From: Rhodothermales bacterium
GTDB taxonomy: Bacteria; Bacteroidota; Rhodothermia; Rhodothermales; Bin80
NCBI GenBank assembly: GCA_022821875.1
Contig: JAJECV010000078.1
Location: forward strand, 1 to 52,313
Direction of reading: 5' to 3'
Length of the DNA stretch: 52,313 nucleotides
A program made the position numbers and the translations under genes. The notes beneath the pieces are model-generated. The model did not search any database. It saw nothing but the letters and a program-made list of their open reading frames with translations, and was not told the origin of the DNA. Positions 16,713 to 26,000 of the stretch are shown here, in pieces; positions within the stretch are counted from its first letter, which is position 1, and each line of letters starts with the position of its first letter.

Positions 16713-17729
16713 TTAAACGACTGCATGCGAATCAGGATGGTACTGCTTCAGGGAAGATTCTCTGACGATCAGTTCCAGGTCTGCGGTGATTTCGGGAGGG
16801 GTTTCCATTGACTCCTCCGAGAGTTGACTCACCAGAACTCTGACGGCATTGGCGGCTAGTTCTCCAATGGGAACGTTCACGGTTGTGAGCGAAGGAGTGG
16901 AAAAATGCGCCCCTCTGGTTCCGTCAAAGCCGGTTACGGCCATTTCGCCGGGTACGCTGACTCCATTTTCCAGGAGCGCCCGCATCGCCCCAAGCGCGCT
17001 CAGATCATTGGCCGCGACAATCACGGTCGGCCGCGGGAACAGGCTGAGAATTTTCTGTCCATTTTTGTAGCCGGATTCAAATGTAAAATCGCCGGGATAA
17101 CAGATTACCCTGAGTCCGTCCGGGACGGTTTCCAGAAATCCCTGCTGGCGTTCCTGTGCATCAAATGCATCGCTCGGGCCCCCGATAAATGCAGCAAGTG
17201 TATGGCCGCGGTCGGCAACATGCCGCGCAATTTTCACCATTCCGTCACGGTTATCGAAATTTATCGAGAACATTCCATCGGTGGCGGAGTGTGTATTGAG
17301 GAATACGACGGGGACTGTCGAATCAATCAGTGTAAGCACCCTTTCGGCGGAAAGTTCAGGGGCCATAATGATCAGTCCGTCAACCCGTTTATACATTCCG
17401 CGAAGTGCAGTAATAAAATCACGCTCCAGGCGTCTGGAGGCGCTGACCATCAACAGATAGTCATGCTTTTTGATTGCCCCGTCAAGTCCGCTCAGCAGAT
17501 CGGCAAAAAACTCCCCGGTAATATGGGGGAGGATCGCTCCAATCGTGCCCGTAGCCTGTCCTAAGAGGCTCCGGGCCGCCGGGTTGGGGGTAAATTGCAG
17601 TTCCTTGATGGCCTTCAATACCCGTCTCTTTTTGTCTTCACTGACGGGGGCGGAATTGTTGAGTACACGGGATACGGTGGAGATAGATACGTTAGCACGG
17701 CGTGCTACATCACGAACAGTTGAGTCCAT
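16713..17729 (-). CDS. LacI-family transcriptional regulator
   Basis: A 338-residue protein from ATG 17729, with the classical LacI N-terminal helix-turn-helix (STVRDVARRANVSISTVSRV) and hinge region (FTPNPAARSLLG). A periplasmic-binding-protein-like effector domain follows (IGAILPHITGEFFADLLSGL, VAANDLSALGAMRALLENGV, VTGFDGTRGAHFSTPSLTTV). Members repress or activate sugar-related genes in response to a small ligand. It lies upstream of, and on the same strand as, the receptor/secretion block at 1921-16316 and divergent from the sterol genes. The receptor block is the likelier target. The start at 17729 is chosen because the helix-turn-helix begins at its second residue; an upstream TTG-like extension adds only a hydrophobic stretch. 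Confidence 0.9.
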   Translation of the reverse strand: MDSTVRDVARRANVSISTVSRVLNNSAPVSEDKKRRVLKAIKELQFTPNPAARSLLGQATGTIGAILPHITGEFFADLLSGLDGAIKKHDYLLMVSASRRLERDFITALRGMYKRVDGLIIMAPELSAERVLTLIDSTVPVVFLNTHSATDGMFSINFDNRDGMVKIARHVADRGHTLAAFIGGPSDAFDAQERQQGFLETVPDGLRVICYPGDFTFESGYKNGQKILSLFPRPTVIVAANDLSALGAMRALLENGVSVPGEMAVTGFDGTRGAHFSTPSLTTVNVPIGELAANAVRVLVSQLSEESMETPPEITADLELIVRESSLKQYHPDSHAVV

Positions 17730-18373
17730 TAAAGCAAGAAAAACACAAAGCAACAAGGATAATAATACTTCAAACTGCATTAATTAATGGCATTTGCGGT
17801 CGAGACCGCGATCATTTAGACCCGTGTCAGAATCTCTGCCAACCAGTTCAGGATGTGTCAGGAGTTCTGGAAAGCCGGCCTTGCAATACTTCATAAGTAC
17901 CATTACAGGTTGATTCGACATGCGAGGATTGGATTTAAATTGGAAGCATGCGATTGCGGGGAGATGCGGTTGCGGTTCCTTCCAGGGGCGGCCGGCGACG
18001 GGTTGTGTCGCTGAATGGGCGCGGGGCAGTCTTTCAATATGTGACAAAAAAAAACTTGCTCTGTCAGCTTAGGACAGGAGCCACTTCAATTTCAGCTCTT
18101 TCAGATCCTCTGCCGCTGGATCCGCGGGCGGTTAGAGGTCCCGCCGGGGGCTTTCAGGGTGGACATGGAGCATCAGGGTTGAGCCCGGCCTGTCTTCTAA
18201 GCGGTTATGGTCCATGGTTCCCTTGATCTGACTGGCACCGCCGTACCCCTGGGCATGGGATGACAGACACTTTGAGAACAATTATCTGAGGAGTTCGTTT
18301 AACCGGAGCATGATGGATATACTGTCTGTCTATTTCAGACTGACTTCCGAAAAATGATCTGGAAAATTTGAGG
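17730..18373. other. Divergent regulatory region between lacI-type gene and sterol operon
   Basis: About 640 bases with no credible gene. It must contain the promoter of the sterol operon and that of the LacI gene. The only structured sequence noticed is the pair of palindromes at 17776-17809, close to the LacI gene. No riboswitch or long hairpin was recognised near the sterol operon start. Confidence 0.5.
17776..17809. promoter_or_regulatory. Two adjacent palindromes, possible LacI-type operator
   Basis: Positions 17776-17792 form an almost perfect inverted repeat (TGCATTAATTAATGGCA, one extra base). Positions 17796-17809 form GCGGTC-GA-GACCGC with 6-base arms. They lie 47-80 bases upstream of the regulator's start codon, a usual place for autoregulation. 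LacI-family operators are palindromes of this size, but no matching sites were found at other promoters, so the assignment is tentative. Confidence 0.3.
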
Positions 18374-19447
18374 ATGGATGGTTCGTTGTCACCGCCCGTT
18401 TTTCTGACGGGATCGGCAGGGCATGTAGGGGCAAATCTGGTGCGCCGGCTTCTGAAAGACGGGGTGCGGGTACGGGTATTACTGCGCCGTGAGGATAACA
18501 ATGAAGGGGTGGAGGGGCTTGAGGTGGAGCGTGTTTACGGGGATATTCGGGATCCGGAGGTGACCAGAAGGGCAATGGAAGGCTGTCAGGGAGTCTACCA
18601 TGTGGCAGCCAAGATTTCGACGATTGAGGGCAATCGGGCACATCGCAGAGAAGTATTTGAATGTAATGTGGTGGGAACCCGCAATGTGCTGCAGGCTGCC
18701 AGAGAAGTCGATGCGGGGCGGGTTGTCGTGACGGGGTCATTCAGTGCGGTCGGGTATGATCTGGATGCCCCATCGGCTCCGAGTAACGAGGAGATGCTGT
18801 TTTATCCCATGGAACGGATGATGCCCTATGAGCGCAGCAAGTCGCTGGTTGAGATGGAGTGCTGGAAGGCAGCAGCCAAGGGGCAGGATGTGATTGTCGC
18901 AACCTGCTGCGCAGTCATTGGCGGTCATGACTATTTACCTTCACGAATGGGCAGAACCCTGTGTGATCATACCAAAGGTAAGATTCGTGCGTATGTGGAC
19001 GGCGGGTTTGACTTTGTTGCGGTACGAGATATTGTGGAAGGACACCTCCTGTGTATGCACAAGGGACGTTCCGGTGAGAAATACATCTTTAGCAGCGAGT
19101 ATAAAACGATCTCCGAAATCCTGGACCTGTTCGAGGAAGTAACCGGTATCAGGCGGTCAAGCCGGCGGATTCCCTCCAAACTGATGCTGATGTTCTCGGA
19201 GGTCATAAGTGCCTACCTGAGCAAATTTCATCCACAGGTTCCGCAGCGGTTTACGCCGGGAGCCATTCGCCTGCTTCGACAATGCCGCCATGCAGATACC
19301 ACAAAGGCACAGCGGGAGCTTGGTTTCAAGCCAACTGCGATCCGCGATGCCGTCCATGATGCGTATGCGTTTCACTGCAGACGCAAGGCCATCACGAATC
19401 CCCGTGCAAAACCTCCGCGCACGGATGACAAATCCCCAATCCCTTAG
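18374..19447 (+). CDS. sdmB: Extended SDR, SdmB-like sterol C-4 decarboxylating/3-beta dehydrogenase
   Basis: A 357-residue NAD(P)-dependent extended short-chain dehydrogenase of the 3-beta-HSD class. It has the nucleotide-binding TGSAGHVGANLVRRLL at the N-terminus, the acidic GDIRDPE loop, and catalytic YERSK with an upstream serine (VTGSFSAVGYD). In bacterial sterol C-4 demethylation, SdmB acts on the oxidised C-4 carboxyl intermediate made by SdmA. The SdmA-like gene follows 12 bases downstream, which supports this over a generic epimerase. The first frame position is a TTG at 18368, two codons before the chosen ATG; neither has a strong ribosome binding site. It heads a five-gene plus-strand sterol operon. 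Confidence 0.8.
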   Translation: MDGSLSPPVFLTGSAGHVGANLVRRLLKDGVRVRVLLRREDNNEGVEGLEVERVYGDIRDPEVTRRAMEGCQGVYHVAAKISTIEGNRAHRREVFECNVVGTRNVLQAAREVDAGRVVVTGSFSAVGYDLDAPSAPSNEEMLFYPMERMMPYERSKSLVEMECWKAAAKGQDVIVATCCAVIGGHDYLPSRMGRTLCDHTKGKIRAYVDGGFDFVAVRDIVEGHLLCMHKGRSGEKYIFSSEYKTISEILDLFEEVTGIRRSSRRIPSKLMLMFSEVISAYLSKFHPQVPQRFTPGAIRLLRQCRHADTTKAQRELGFKPTAIRDAVHDAYAFHCRRKAITNPRAKPPRTDDKSPIP

Positions 19448-19459
19448 ACATCAAGGCAA

Positions 19460-20575
19460 ATGAGAAAACCCCAGTCTATACTTGAGGCAACTCCTCCCCC
19501 GAATCCGCCGCCTCTCTTTGAAGAGGGGGGCAATCTGCGTCAGCAGGCACGTGCCGCAGGCATGGACCCCAATTATTGGTATGCGGTGGAGGAGGTGTGT
19601 AAGATGAAGCCGGGTACCGCGACCGAAGTCGTCTTCTGGAAGCGCTCCATTGCCCTTTATCGCGGGGAAGATGGATCATTCCATGCACTGGAGAATCGCT
19701 GCCTGCACCGACAACTCAAACTTTCTCTTGGGAATGTGGAAGGGTGCAACCTGGTGTGTGAATACCATGGATGGGAGTATAACGGGGAGGGCCGCGTTGT
19801 CGGCATTCCCGATCTCTTTGGACGTAAAAAAGTCCCCAGACTGGGAATTCGCAGTTATCCGGTTAAGGTGCGATACGGGTTGGTATGGCTCTTTCCCGGG
19901 GATCCGGAATTGGCGGAGACGCGCCAGATTCCAGACATCCCCGAACTGGAAGGGGAGGATCGGTGGGCCTGCGTGCCGCTTACCATGGACTGCTGTGCAC
20001 ACCACTCCATGGTGATTGACAATGTGAGTGATTTTTCACATGCCTATCTGCACCGGAAATACCGCCCGTTCGAAGGTGCAGACCTGCTCCATCACGAGAT
20101 TGTCGGGGACAATGTGCACCTTTCCTATAATACGAAGGTCGGGCGCGGGAAAATTTCCGGCCTGTTTGTTGAGCATGACCGGATTGATACGAACTCAATG
20201 GAACTCTGTTATGAGTATCCCTATCAGTGGTCCAACACCGATAATGAGATTAAGCACTGGCTCTTCGTGCTTCCGGTGGATGAACGGACGACGCGTGCAT
20301 TTTTCCTGTTTTATTTTAAGTCCCTGAAGATTCCGCTTTTACCCGTCCGTATTCCGCGCTGGGCAATGATCACGGTCTTAAAGATTGCGAATCGTCAACT
20401 GATTACACCACTGCTTTCGGAGGACCGTGTAGCGGTGGAAGCCGAACAGGCGGGCTACGACAAATTCTGGGACTCTGCCCCCATTGAGGTGAATCCCGTG
20501 GTACGGTCATTCCAAAAAGTGACGGTTCGCAAGTGGAGAGAGTATTTAGAACGCGAAAAGGAGAAAAAGGGGTAA
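19460..20575 (+). CDS. sdmA: Rieske-type oxygenase, SdmA-like sterol C-4 demethylase
   Basis: A 371-residue Rieske non-haem iron oxygenase. The [2Fe-2S] ligands are C81, H83, C100 and H103 (CLHR and CEYHGW). The mononuclear iron site follows in DNVSDFSHAYLH (D191, H194, H198). It resembles SdmA, which oxidises a C-4 methyl group of sterols in bacteria, and the SdmB-like partner lies directly upstream. The N-terminal 34 residues are proline-rich and derive from a palindromic element (see 19491-19531), so the true start may be the ATG at 19562 just before the Rieske domain. ATG 19460 has an AAGG four bases upstream. An electron-transfer partner is not encoded nearby. Confidence 0.82.
   Translation: MRKPQSILEATPPPNPPPLFEEGGNLRQQARAAGMDPNYWYAVEEVCKMKPGTATEVVFWKRSIALYRGEDGSFHALENRCLHRQLKLSLGNVEGCNLVCEYHGWEYNGEGRVVGIPDLFGRKKVPRLGIRSYPVKVRYGLVWLFPGDPELAETRQIPDIPELEGEDRWACVPLTMDCCAHHSMVIDNVSDFSHAYLHRKYRPFEGADLLHHEIVGDNVHLSYNTKVGRGKISGLFVEHDRIDTNSMELCYEYPYQWSNTDNEIKHWLFVLPVDERTTRAFFLFYFKSLKIPLLPVRIPRWAMITVLKIANRQLITPLLSEDRVAVEAEQAGYDKFWDSAPIEVNPVVRSFQKVTVRKWREYLEREKEKKG
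19491..19531. repeat. Small palindromic C-rich/G-rich element inside or before the sdmA-like start
   Basis: The segment has a C-rich left arm and a G-rich right arm around CCTCTCTTTGAAGAGG, able to form a hairpin. It translates as a PPPNPPPLFEEGG-like run, the usual look of dispersed bacterial palindromic repeats read as protein. Only this copy was seen in the window. Confidence 0.4.
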
Positions 20576-20580
20576 GTGCC

Positions 20581-21675
20581 GTGCCTGCGTTTCCGTCCAT
20601 AGCTGCTCAATTATCCACTGCGTCTTTGATGGAGGCGGCGGCGGTGATGAGCGGTTTCATTCTGCTTCTGTTTCTGGGTTCCATGGTGCTGCCCGGGCGT
20701 GTCCTTGATGGGCCGGCAGTGAATGGGCAGGTCCCCACCTATAAACTGAACGGACTTTTATTGTTCGTGCTCACCATGCTGCTGGCAGGGCTTGCGCAGT
20801 TCACGGGGCTGTTTTCGCTGTCCACGCTGCAGACCCATTTTGCTGCGCTGTTTGTGGTGACGAATCTGTTTGCCTTCCTGCTTGCGGGTTGGCTTTATTG
20901 GCGGGGAACCCGTACGGAGGATTCTCCCCGGGGATTTTTCGGGGGATATTTTTTTGGGGTGGAGCATAGTCCGGTCTGGTTTGGAGTCAATCTAAAACTC
21001 TTCAGTTACCGCCCATCGCTCATTGCACTGGCACTGTTTAATGTCTCCTTCGCAGTGACCCAGTATGAGGCCAACGGGCAGCTGACCCTGGCGATGATAC
21101 TGTATCAGGGGTTTACCTTTCTGTATGTGTTCAATTATTTTCAGTTTGAGTATGGAATGATTCATACCTGGGATCTGGTGAGTGAGCGCTTTGGCTGGAT
21201 GCTGATCTGGGGGGATTATGTTCTGGTGCCCTTCTTTTACTGTATATCGGGGTGGTGGCTGCTTCAGTCACCCTCCCCGCTGCCCATTCCCGCCGCGGTT
21301 GCACTTGTTCTGTTGTTTGTGTTTGGATTCTGGCTTTTTCGGGGGGCGAACCAGCAAAAACATCGCTTCAGGCGTGATCCGCAGATCTCAATCTGGGGAA
21401 AACCTGTCCAGACCCTTCAGGGACGCTTGTTGGTGTCGGGATTTTGGGGGATTGGGCGGCATTTGAATTATACCGGCGAAATTTGCGTCTATTTTGCTTT
21501 TGTGCTCACGACCGGCTTTACCTCGTGGGTGCCGTTTCTTTTGACTGCATGGCTGGTGGGGCTGCTATTGCACCGCTCATGGCGTGATGAGCGTCGGTGC
21601 AGTGCGAAGTATGGGGCATTGTGGGAGCAGTATAAGCAGCGTGCACGGTTTTCCATGATCCCGTTCATCTATTAA
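20581..21675 (+). CDS. ERG4/ERG24-family sterol reductase, probably C-14(15) reductase
   Basis: A polytopic membrane protein of 364 residues from GTG 20581, preceded by a purine-rich GGAGAAAAAGG. It carries the family signatures near the C-terminus: GFWGIGRHLNYTGEI, then HRSWRDERRCSAKYG and a terminal RFSMIPFIY. These bind NADPH and sterol in ERG24, DHCR7 and lamin-B-receptor-type enzymes. Adjacent to CYP51, the most likely job is reducing the C-14 double bond left after 14-alpha-demethylation. A C-7 or C-24(28) reductase cannot be excluded from sequence alone. The frame extends upstream to 20533, but that would overlap the Rieske gene by 43 bases. ATG 20629 is another possible start. Confidence 0.82.
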   Translation: MPAFPSIAAQLSTASLMEAAAVMSGFILLLFLGSMVLPGRVLDGPAVNGQVPTYKLNGLLLFVLTMLLAGLAQFTGLFSLSTLQTHFAALFVVTNLFAFLLAGWLYWRGTRTEDSPRGFFGGYFFGVEHSPVWFGVNLKLFSYRPSLIALALFNVSFAVTQYEANGQLTLAMILYQGFTFLYVFNYFQFEYGMIHTWDLVSERFGWMLIWGDYVLVPFFYCISGWWLLQSPSPLPIPAAVALVLLFVFGFWLFRGANQQKHRFRRDPQISIWGKPVQTLQGRLLVSGFWGIGRHLNYTGEICVYFAFVLTTGFTSWVPFLLTAWLVGLLLHRSWRDERRCSAKYGALWEQYKQRARFSMIPFIY

Positions 21676-21683
21676 GTGGAGCT

Positions 21684-23063
21684 ATGGCGAATGAATCTGT
21701 AAATGGAGGCACCTCCATACCGGTGCCGGAACTCGCAGGCGGAAGGCCGGTGCTTGGGCATCTTATGGAGTTTATAAAGGATCCCGTTTCAACCATGGGA
21801 CGCGGCTGGCGTGAACATGGCGATCTGACCCGATTTCGGCTGGGCCCCAAGGAATGTGTACTTTTTTCCGGTCCGGATGCCCATGATGTTTACTTTAAGG
21901 CATCCGATCAGTATCTGGATGCCAGATCTGTGTACCGGTTTACCGTTCCGATCTTTGGCAAGGGAGTTGCCTATGATGTGGAGCCGGAGATTATGTCCGA
22001 GCAACTGGGGTTTCTGGTGCCGCTGCTGCGGGAGACCGCCATGCACCGATTTGCGAAAATCATGTATCAGGAGGCAAATCAGTTTGCAGATGAGCTTGGG
22101 GATGAGGGGGTGCTGGATTTGCCGAAGGCGATGAATGAACTCACCGTCAGGATCGCCAGCCACTGTCTTATTGGTGAGGAAGTACGTGCGCAGGTCGATG
22201 AAGGGTTTGCCGAAGCGTATCATGATCTGGAGAATGGAATCAACCTTCTTGGATTTTTTCTTCCCAAACTCCCCACCAAAGCCCACCGCAAGCGGGACCG
22301 TGCCCGCCGCAGGATCTCCCGTATTTTTAACCGGATCATGGAGGGACGCAGAAAGTCCGGTGCGAACCCGGATGACTTTATGCAGAAATTGATGCATGTT
22401 CGTTATAAGCAGGGGCGGGCGCTGACCGATCAGGAGATTGCAGGAATTCTGCTGACCCTGCTTTTTGCGGGTCAGCATACCAGTGCGGTGTTGGCAACCT
22501 GGACGGGATTGGAGCTGCTCAATTCTCCCTCCCATCTTCAGGAGGTGCGCAGCGAAATGCAGCAGATCTACCGTGACCCGGATTCGACCGTTGGTTTTGA
22601 AACGCTCAAAAAACAGGTGATTCTGGAGAGCGTTGTTCGGGAAAATGAGCGAATGCATCCGCCGTTAATCCTGCTGATCCGCAAAGTCCTTCAGCCCATC
22701 TGCTATCAGAATCAGGAAATCCGTCCAGGCTCGCTTGCGATGGTTTCGCCGGCGGTTTCGCATCGGTTAGCCGAATTTTTTGACCGCCCGGATGAATTTT
22801 TACCGGAGCGGTTTTTGCCGCCCCGCAACCAGCACAGGCAACATCATTATGCACTCATCGGGTTTGGTGGAGGAAAGCACCGGTGTATGGGGAAGCATTT
22901 TGCGTACTTACAGCTTAAGGCAATCTGGACGGTGTTCATTGATCGGTTTGATTTTCAGACGAACGGGGTTCCTGCTCCGCACTACGGAAGCTGGGTAACC
23001 GGCCCTGAACTGCCCTGCACACTTGCGTACAAACGCCGGTCAGAGCCGGTCATCTTCCCGTGA
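21684..23063 (+). CDS. cyp51: Cytochrome P450 CYP51, sterol 14-alpha-demethylase
   Basis: A 459-residue P450 with CYP51 hallmarks: I-helix AGQHTSAVLATWT, ENERMHPP as the ExxR segment, and haem-binding FGGGKHRCMGKHFAYLQL with the axial cysteine at residue 401. The ASHCLIGEEVR stretch is also characteristic of the family. CYP51 removes the 14-alpha methyl group of lanosterol-like sterols using molecular oxygen. The gene begins 8 bases after the reductase stop with a GTGGAG ribosome site. It overlaps the fusion gene by four bases (GTGA), so the proteins are likely co-expressed. No N-terminal membrane anchor is evident, as in other bacterial CYP51 proteins. Ferredoxin and reductase are not encoded in the window. 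Confidence 0.93.
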   Translation: MANESVNGGTSIPVPELAGGRPVLGHLMEFIKDPVSTMGRGWREHGDLTRFRLGPKECVLFSGPDAHDVYFKASDQYLDARSVYRFTVPIFGKGVAYDVEPEIMSEQLGFLVPLLRETAMHRFAKIMYQEANQFADELGDEGVLDLPKAMNELTVRIASHCLIGEEVRAQVDEGFAEAYHDLENGINLLGFFLPKLPTKAHRKRDRARRRISRIFNRIMEGRRKSGANPDDFMQKLMHVRYKQGRALTDQEIAGILLTLLFAGQHTSAVLATWTGLELLNSPSHLQEVRSEMQQIYRDPDSTVGFETLKKQVILESVVRENERMHPPLILLIRKVLQPICYQNQEIRPGSLAMVSPAVSHRLAEFFDRPDEFLPERFLPPRNQHRQHHYALIGFGGGKHRCMGKHFAYLQLKAIWTVFIDRFDFQTNGVPAPHYGSWVTGPELPCTLAYKRRSEPVIFP

Positions 23064-26000
23064 GTTCCATGGCCGCCCCTCACTATGATATCGCAATCGT
23101 TGGTGCCGGGCCTGTAGGCAGCCTGTGTGCGATTGCTCATGCACGCAGAGGTGCGCGTGTTGCACTGCTTGAAGCGAATCCTGGATCTACCAAACGGATG
23201 GCCGGGGAATGGCTTCATCCCCCGGCAGTGAAAATTTTACAAGATCTGGGCATTCAACTTGACGCACAGCCGCACAGCTCCCGGGGCAGGGGATTTGTGG
23301 TATTGCCGGAAGACAGGTCGGATTCCATCGTCCTTCCTTACGCGAACGGAGGGTGCGGATTGGCATGTGAACATGCTGAGATTGTCGCAGCGATGCGGGC
23401 CGCCGTACAGGAAGAACCGGGGATTGATTTTATCACGGCCCGGGTCCGGTCCGTTGCCGATCATCGTGTTGAATACTCCCGGGATGGCGATATGTATTCT
23501 CTGGTTGCGGATCGTATTGTGGGTGCTGACGGGCGGGGTTCGGTCGTACGCCGATTCTTGGGACTACCGGTAAAAATAAAGCAAACGCGTTCTTCCCGAA
23601 TGGTAGGGGTCACCGTGAGGGGGGTCGCCCTGCCCGAGGAAGGTTACGGACATCTGTTGTGCGGAGCCCCCGGCCCGATTTTTATGTACCGTTTGGGAGA
23701 GGAGCAGATTCGGGTCATCGTTGACATCCCGCTTCATTACTGGAATCCCAAAGACCGGGTTGGTTTTCTGTTCGATGTATCTGCCCGGTTTTTGCCGGAA
23801 TCCATTCGGGAGGCATTTCATGCATCCATCCGTGAGGGAGAATTTCACAGCGCCGCAAACGCATTAAGTCCGCGTATTACCTATGGCACCTCGGATCATG
23901 TCATCATTGGTGATGCAGCGGGGCATTATCATCCTCTGACTGCCGTGGGAATGACCCTTGGGTTTGGGGATGCATTAGCTCTTGCAGAGGCGGATAATTT
24001 TCATGACTTTGTCGTCAGGCGATTCAAGAAGGTGCGAACGCCGGAAATCCTTGCAATGGAGATCTACGAGGTATTTGCAGACTACCGGACGGAGGCGGCT
24101 TCGGTCCGCCACGCGGTTTATCGTCGTTGGCGTGCGAGTGCTTCGTTCCGGGACAATACGATGCGCTTACTTGCCTGTGAGGCAAAGTCGTCAACCCTGA
24201 TGGCGTTTGAGGGGGGAGGGATTGTGTTTCGGACTTTGGGATCTGAGCTGCCCCGGTCGTTCAACCGGTCTGCCTGGCGCCGGACATGGGGGTTGACTCA
24301 TTCGCTTGCAGTTCGGCTGAACTGGCTCGCCCGTGGAGTATGGAGACTCAATAAACTCAAAAACGCGGATCAGTATCGTGATGAGGGTCGGATTTGGGAT
24401 TCCCTTTCCCGTGCGCTTCTGGTCTCGATGCCATCCGGTGTGAATAAGGCAAACCGGAACGGTTCTGGCAAACCGGCATCTCTGGAGGTGAGCGCGGCGC
24501 TGAATCGTGCGGGGAACTGTCTGATGCGTCTTCAGGGAGAAAAGGGGGAATGGGAGGGGGAGATGGTCTGGTGTCCAATGCTTACCGCGCAATATGTGCT
24601 GCTCCATTATATTCTGGGCCGTCCGATAGATACTGACCGCTGCCGCCGTATTCTTCGTTCCTTTGCACATACCCGCCTTTCAGGGGGTGCCTGGGGGATG
24701 CATGCGCATTCCGAGTCTCATCTTTTTGTGACTACACTGGTGTATGTTGCAGCCCGATTGCTTGGCGTGGACCGGGAGGATCCACTGATCCGGCCGGCCA
24801 GAGAGTTTCTGCAAACCGAGGGAGTCATCAATATTCCGACATGGGGCAAATTCTGGCTGGCAATTCTGAACCTGTACAGTTGGAAAGGGGTCAATGCAAT
24901 GCTCCCCGAACTGTGGATCCTGCCCCGCCGGGTTCCATTGCATCCCGCAAACTGGTATTGCCATACCCGGCTTATTTACATGGGAGTCGCCTCGGTTTAT
25001 GAGCATCGGCATCAGGTTCCGGTAAAGCCTGTGATCGCATGTCTGCGGGAAGAATTATTTCCTGAGGGCTATGATCGTGTGAATTTTTCTACGGGGCGCA
25101 ATCGTTTGCGGCAGAAGGATCTTTTTGCGCCGCCGAGCCTTTGGCTGCGGGGCGGGTACGGGCTGGCGCAGATAATTGAACGGTTTCACAGTAAAAAATT
25201 ACGCGCACGCTGCCTAGAAGAGATGCTTCGGCGTATCCGCTGGGAATTACAGACGACCAACCATACGAATATTTCTCCAGTCAGTGGCTTTCTGAATATT
25301 CTTGCTTTATGGCTCCATGATCCGGACGATGAAGATTGCTGGAAGGCATTTGAAAGGCTGGAGGATTGGATCTGGGAAGACGAGGAGCATGGTGTTCGCG
25401 TGACGGGGGCCAGGAGTTCCTCATGGGACACGGGTTTTTCTTTACAGGCGCTGGCGACTGTACGTGAGATGGATGGTGTCAGGCGCTCGCTTCAGCGTGG
25501 GGCCGGATTTCTGGCGGAGCAGCAGATCTCGGAGAGTTTTGAGGGATTTGAGGAGGCGTTTCGGACGGATCCCCGAGGTGGCTGGTGTTTCCCCGGAGCA
25601 TGGCATGGCTGGCCGGTATCTGACTGTACGGCGGAAGCGATTCTGGGGATTCTTGCCGCGGACCCCAATGCAATCCGTGCATCGGCAGTCCGTGACGCAG
25701 TCCGGTTCATCCTGCTTCGACAGAATCGGGATGGCGGCTTTGGCAGTTATGAACCCAGGCGATCCAGGGTGGGCCTCGAATGGTTAAATCCCGCAGAAAT
25801 GTTTGGGGAGTCCATGACGGAGCATTCCTATGTTGAATGCACGGCATCATGCCTTGCGGCCCTTGCCGCGTGCAGGACGCACTTCCCGCAGGTTGTGGGC
25901 AGGGAGGTGGACAGAGCAATCTTAAGAGGGGAGAATTGGCTTCGCTTTGTCCAGATGATGGATGGAAGATGGCGGGGGGTATGGGGGATTCAGTACATTT

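Noticed and set aside
21789..22658. 289-codon minus-strand frame within CYP51
   Set aside because: Antisense to a well-supported P450; no domain recognised.
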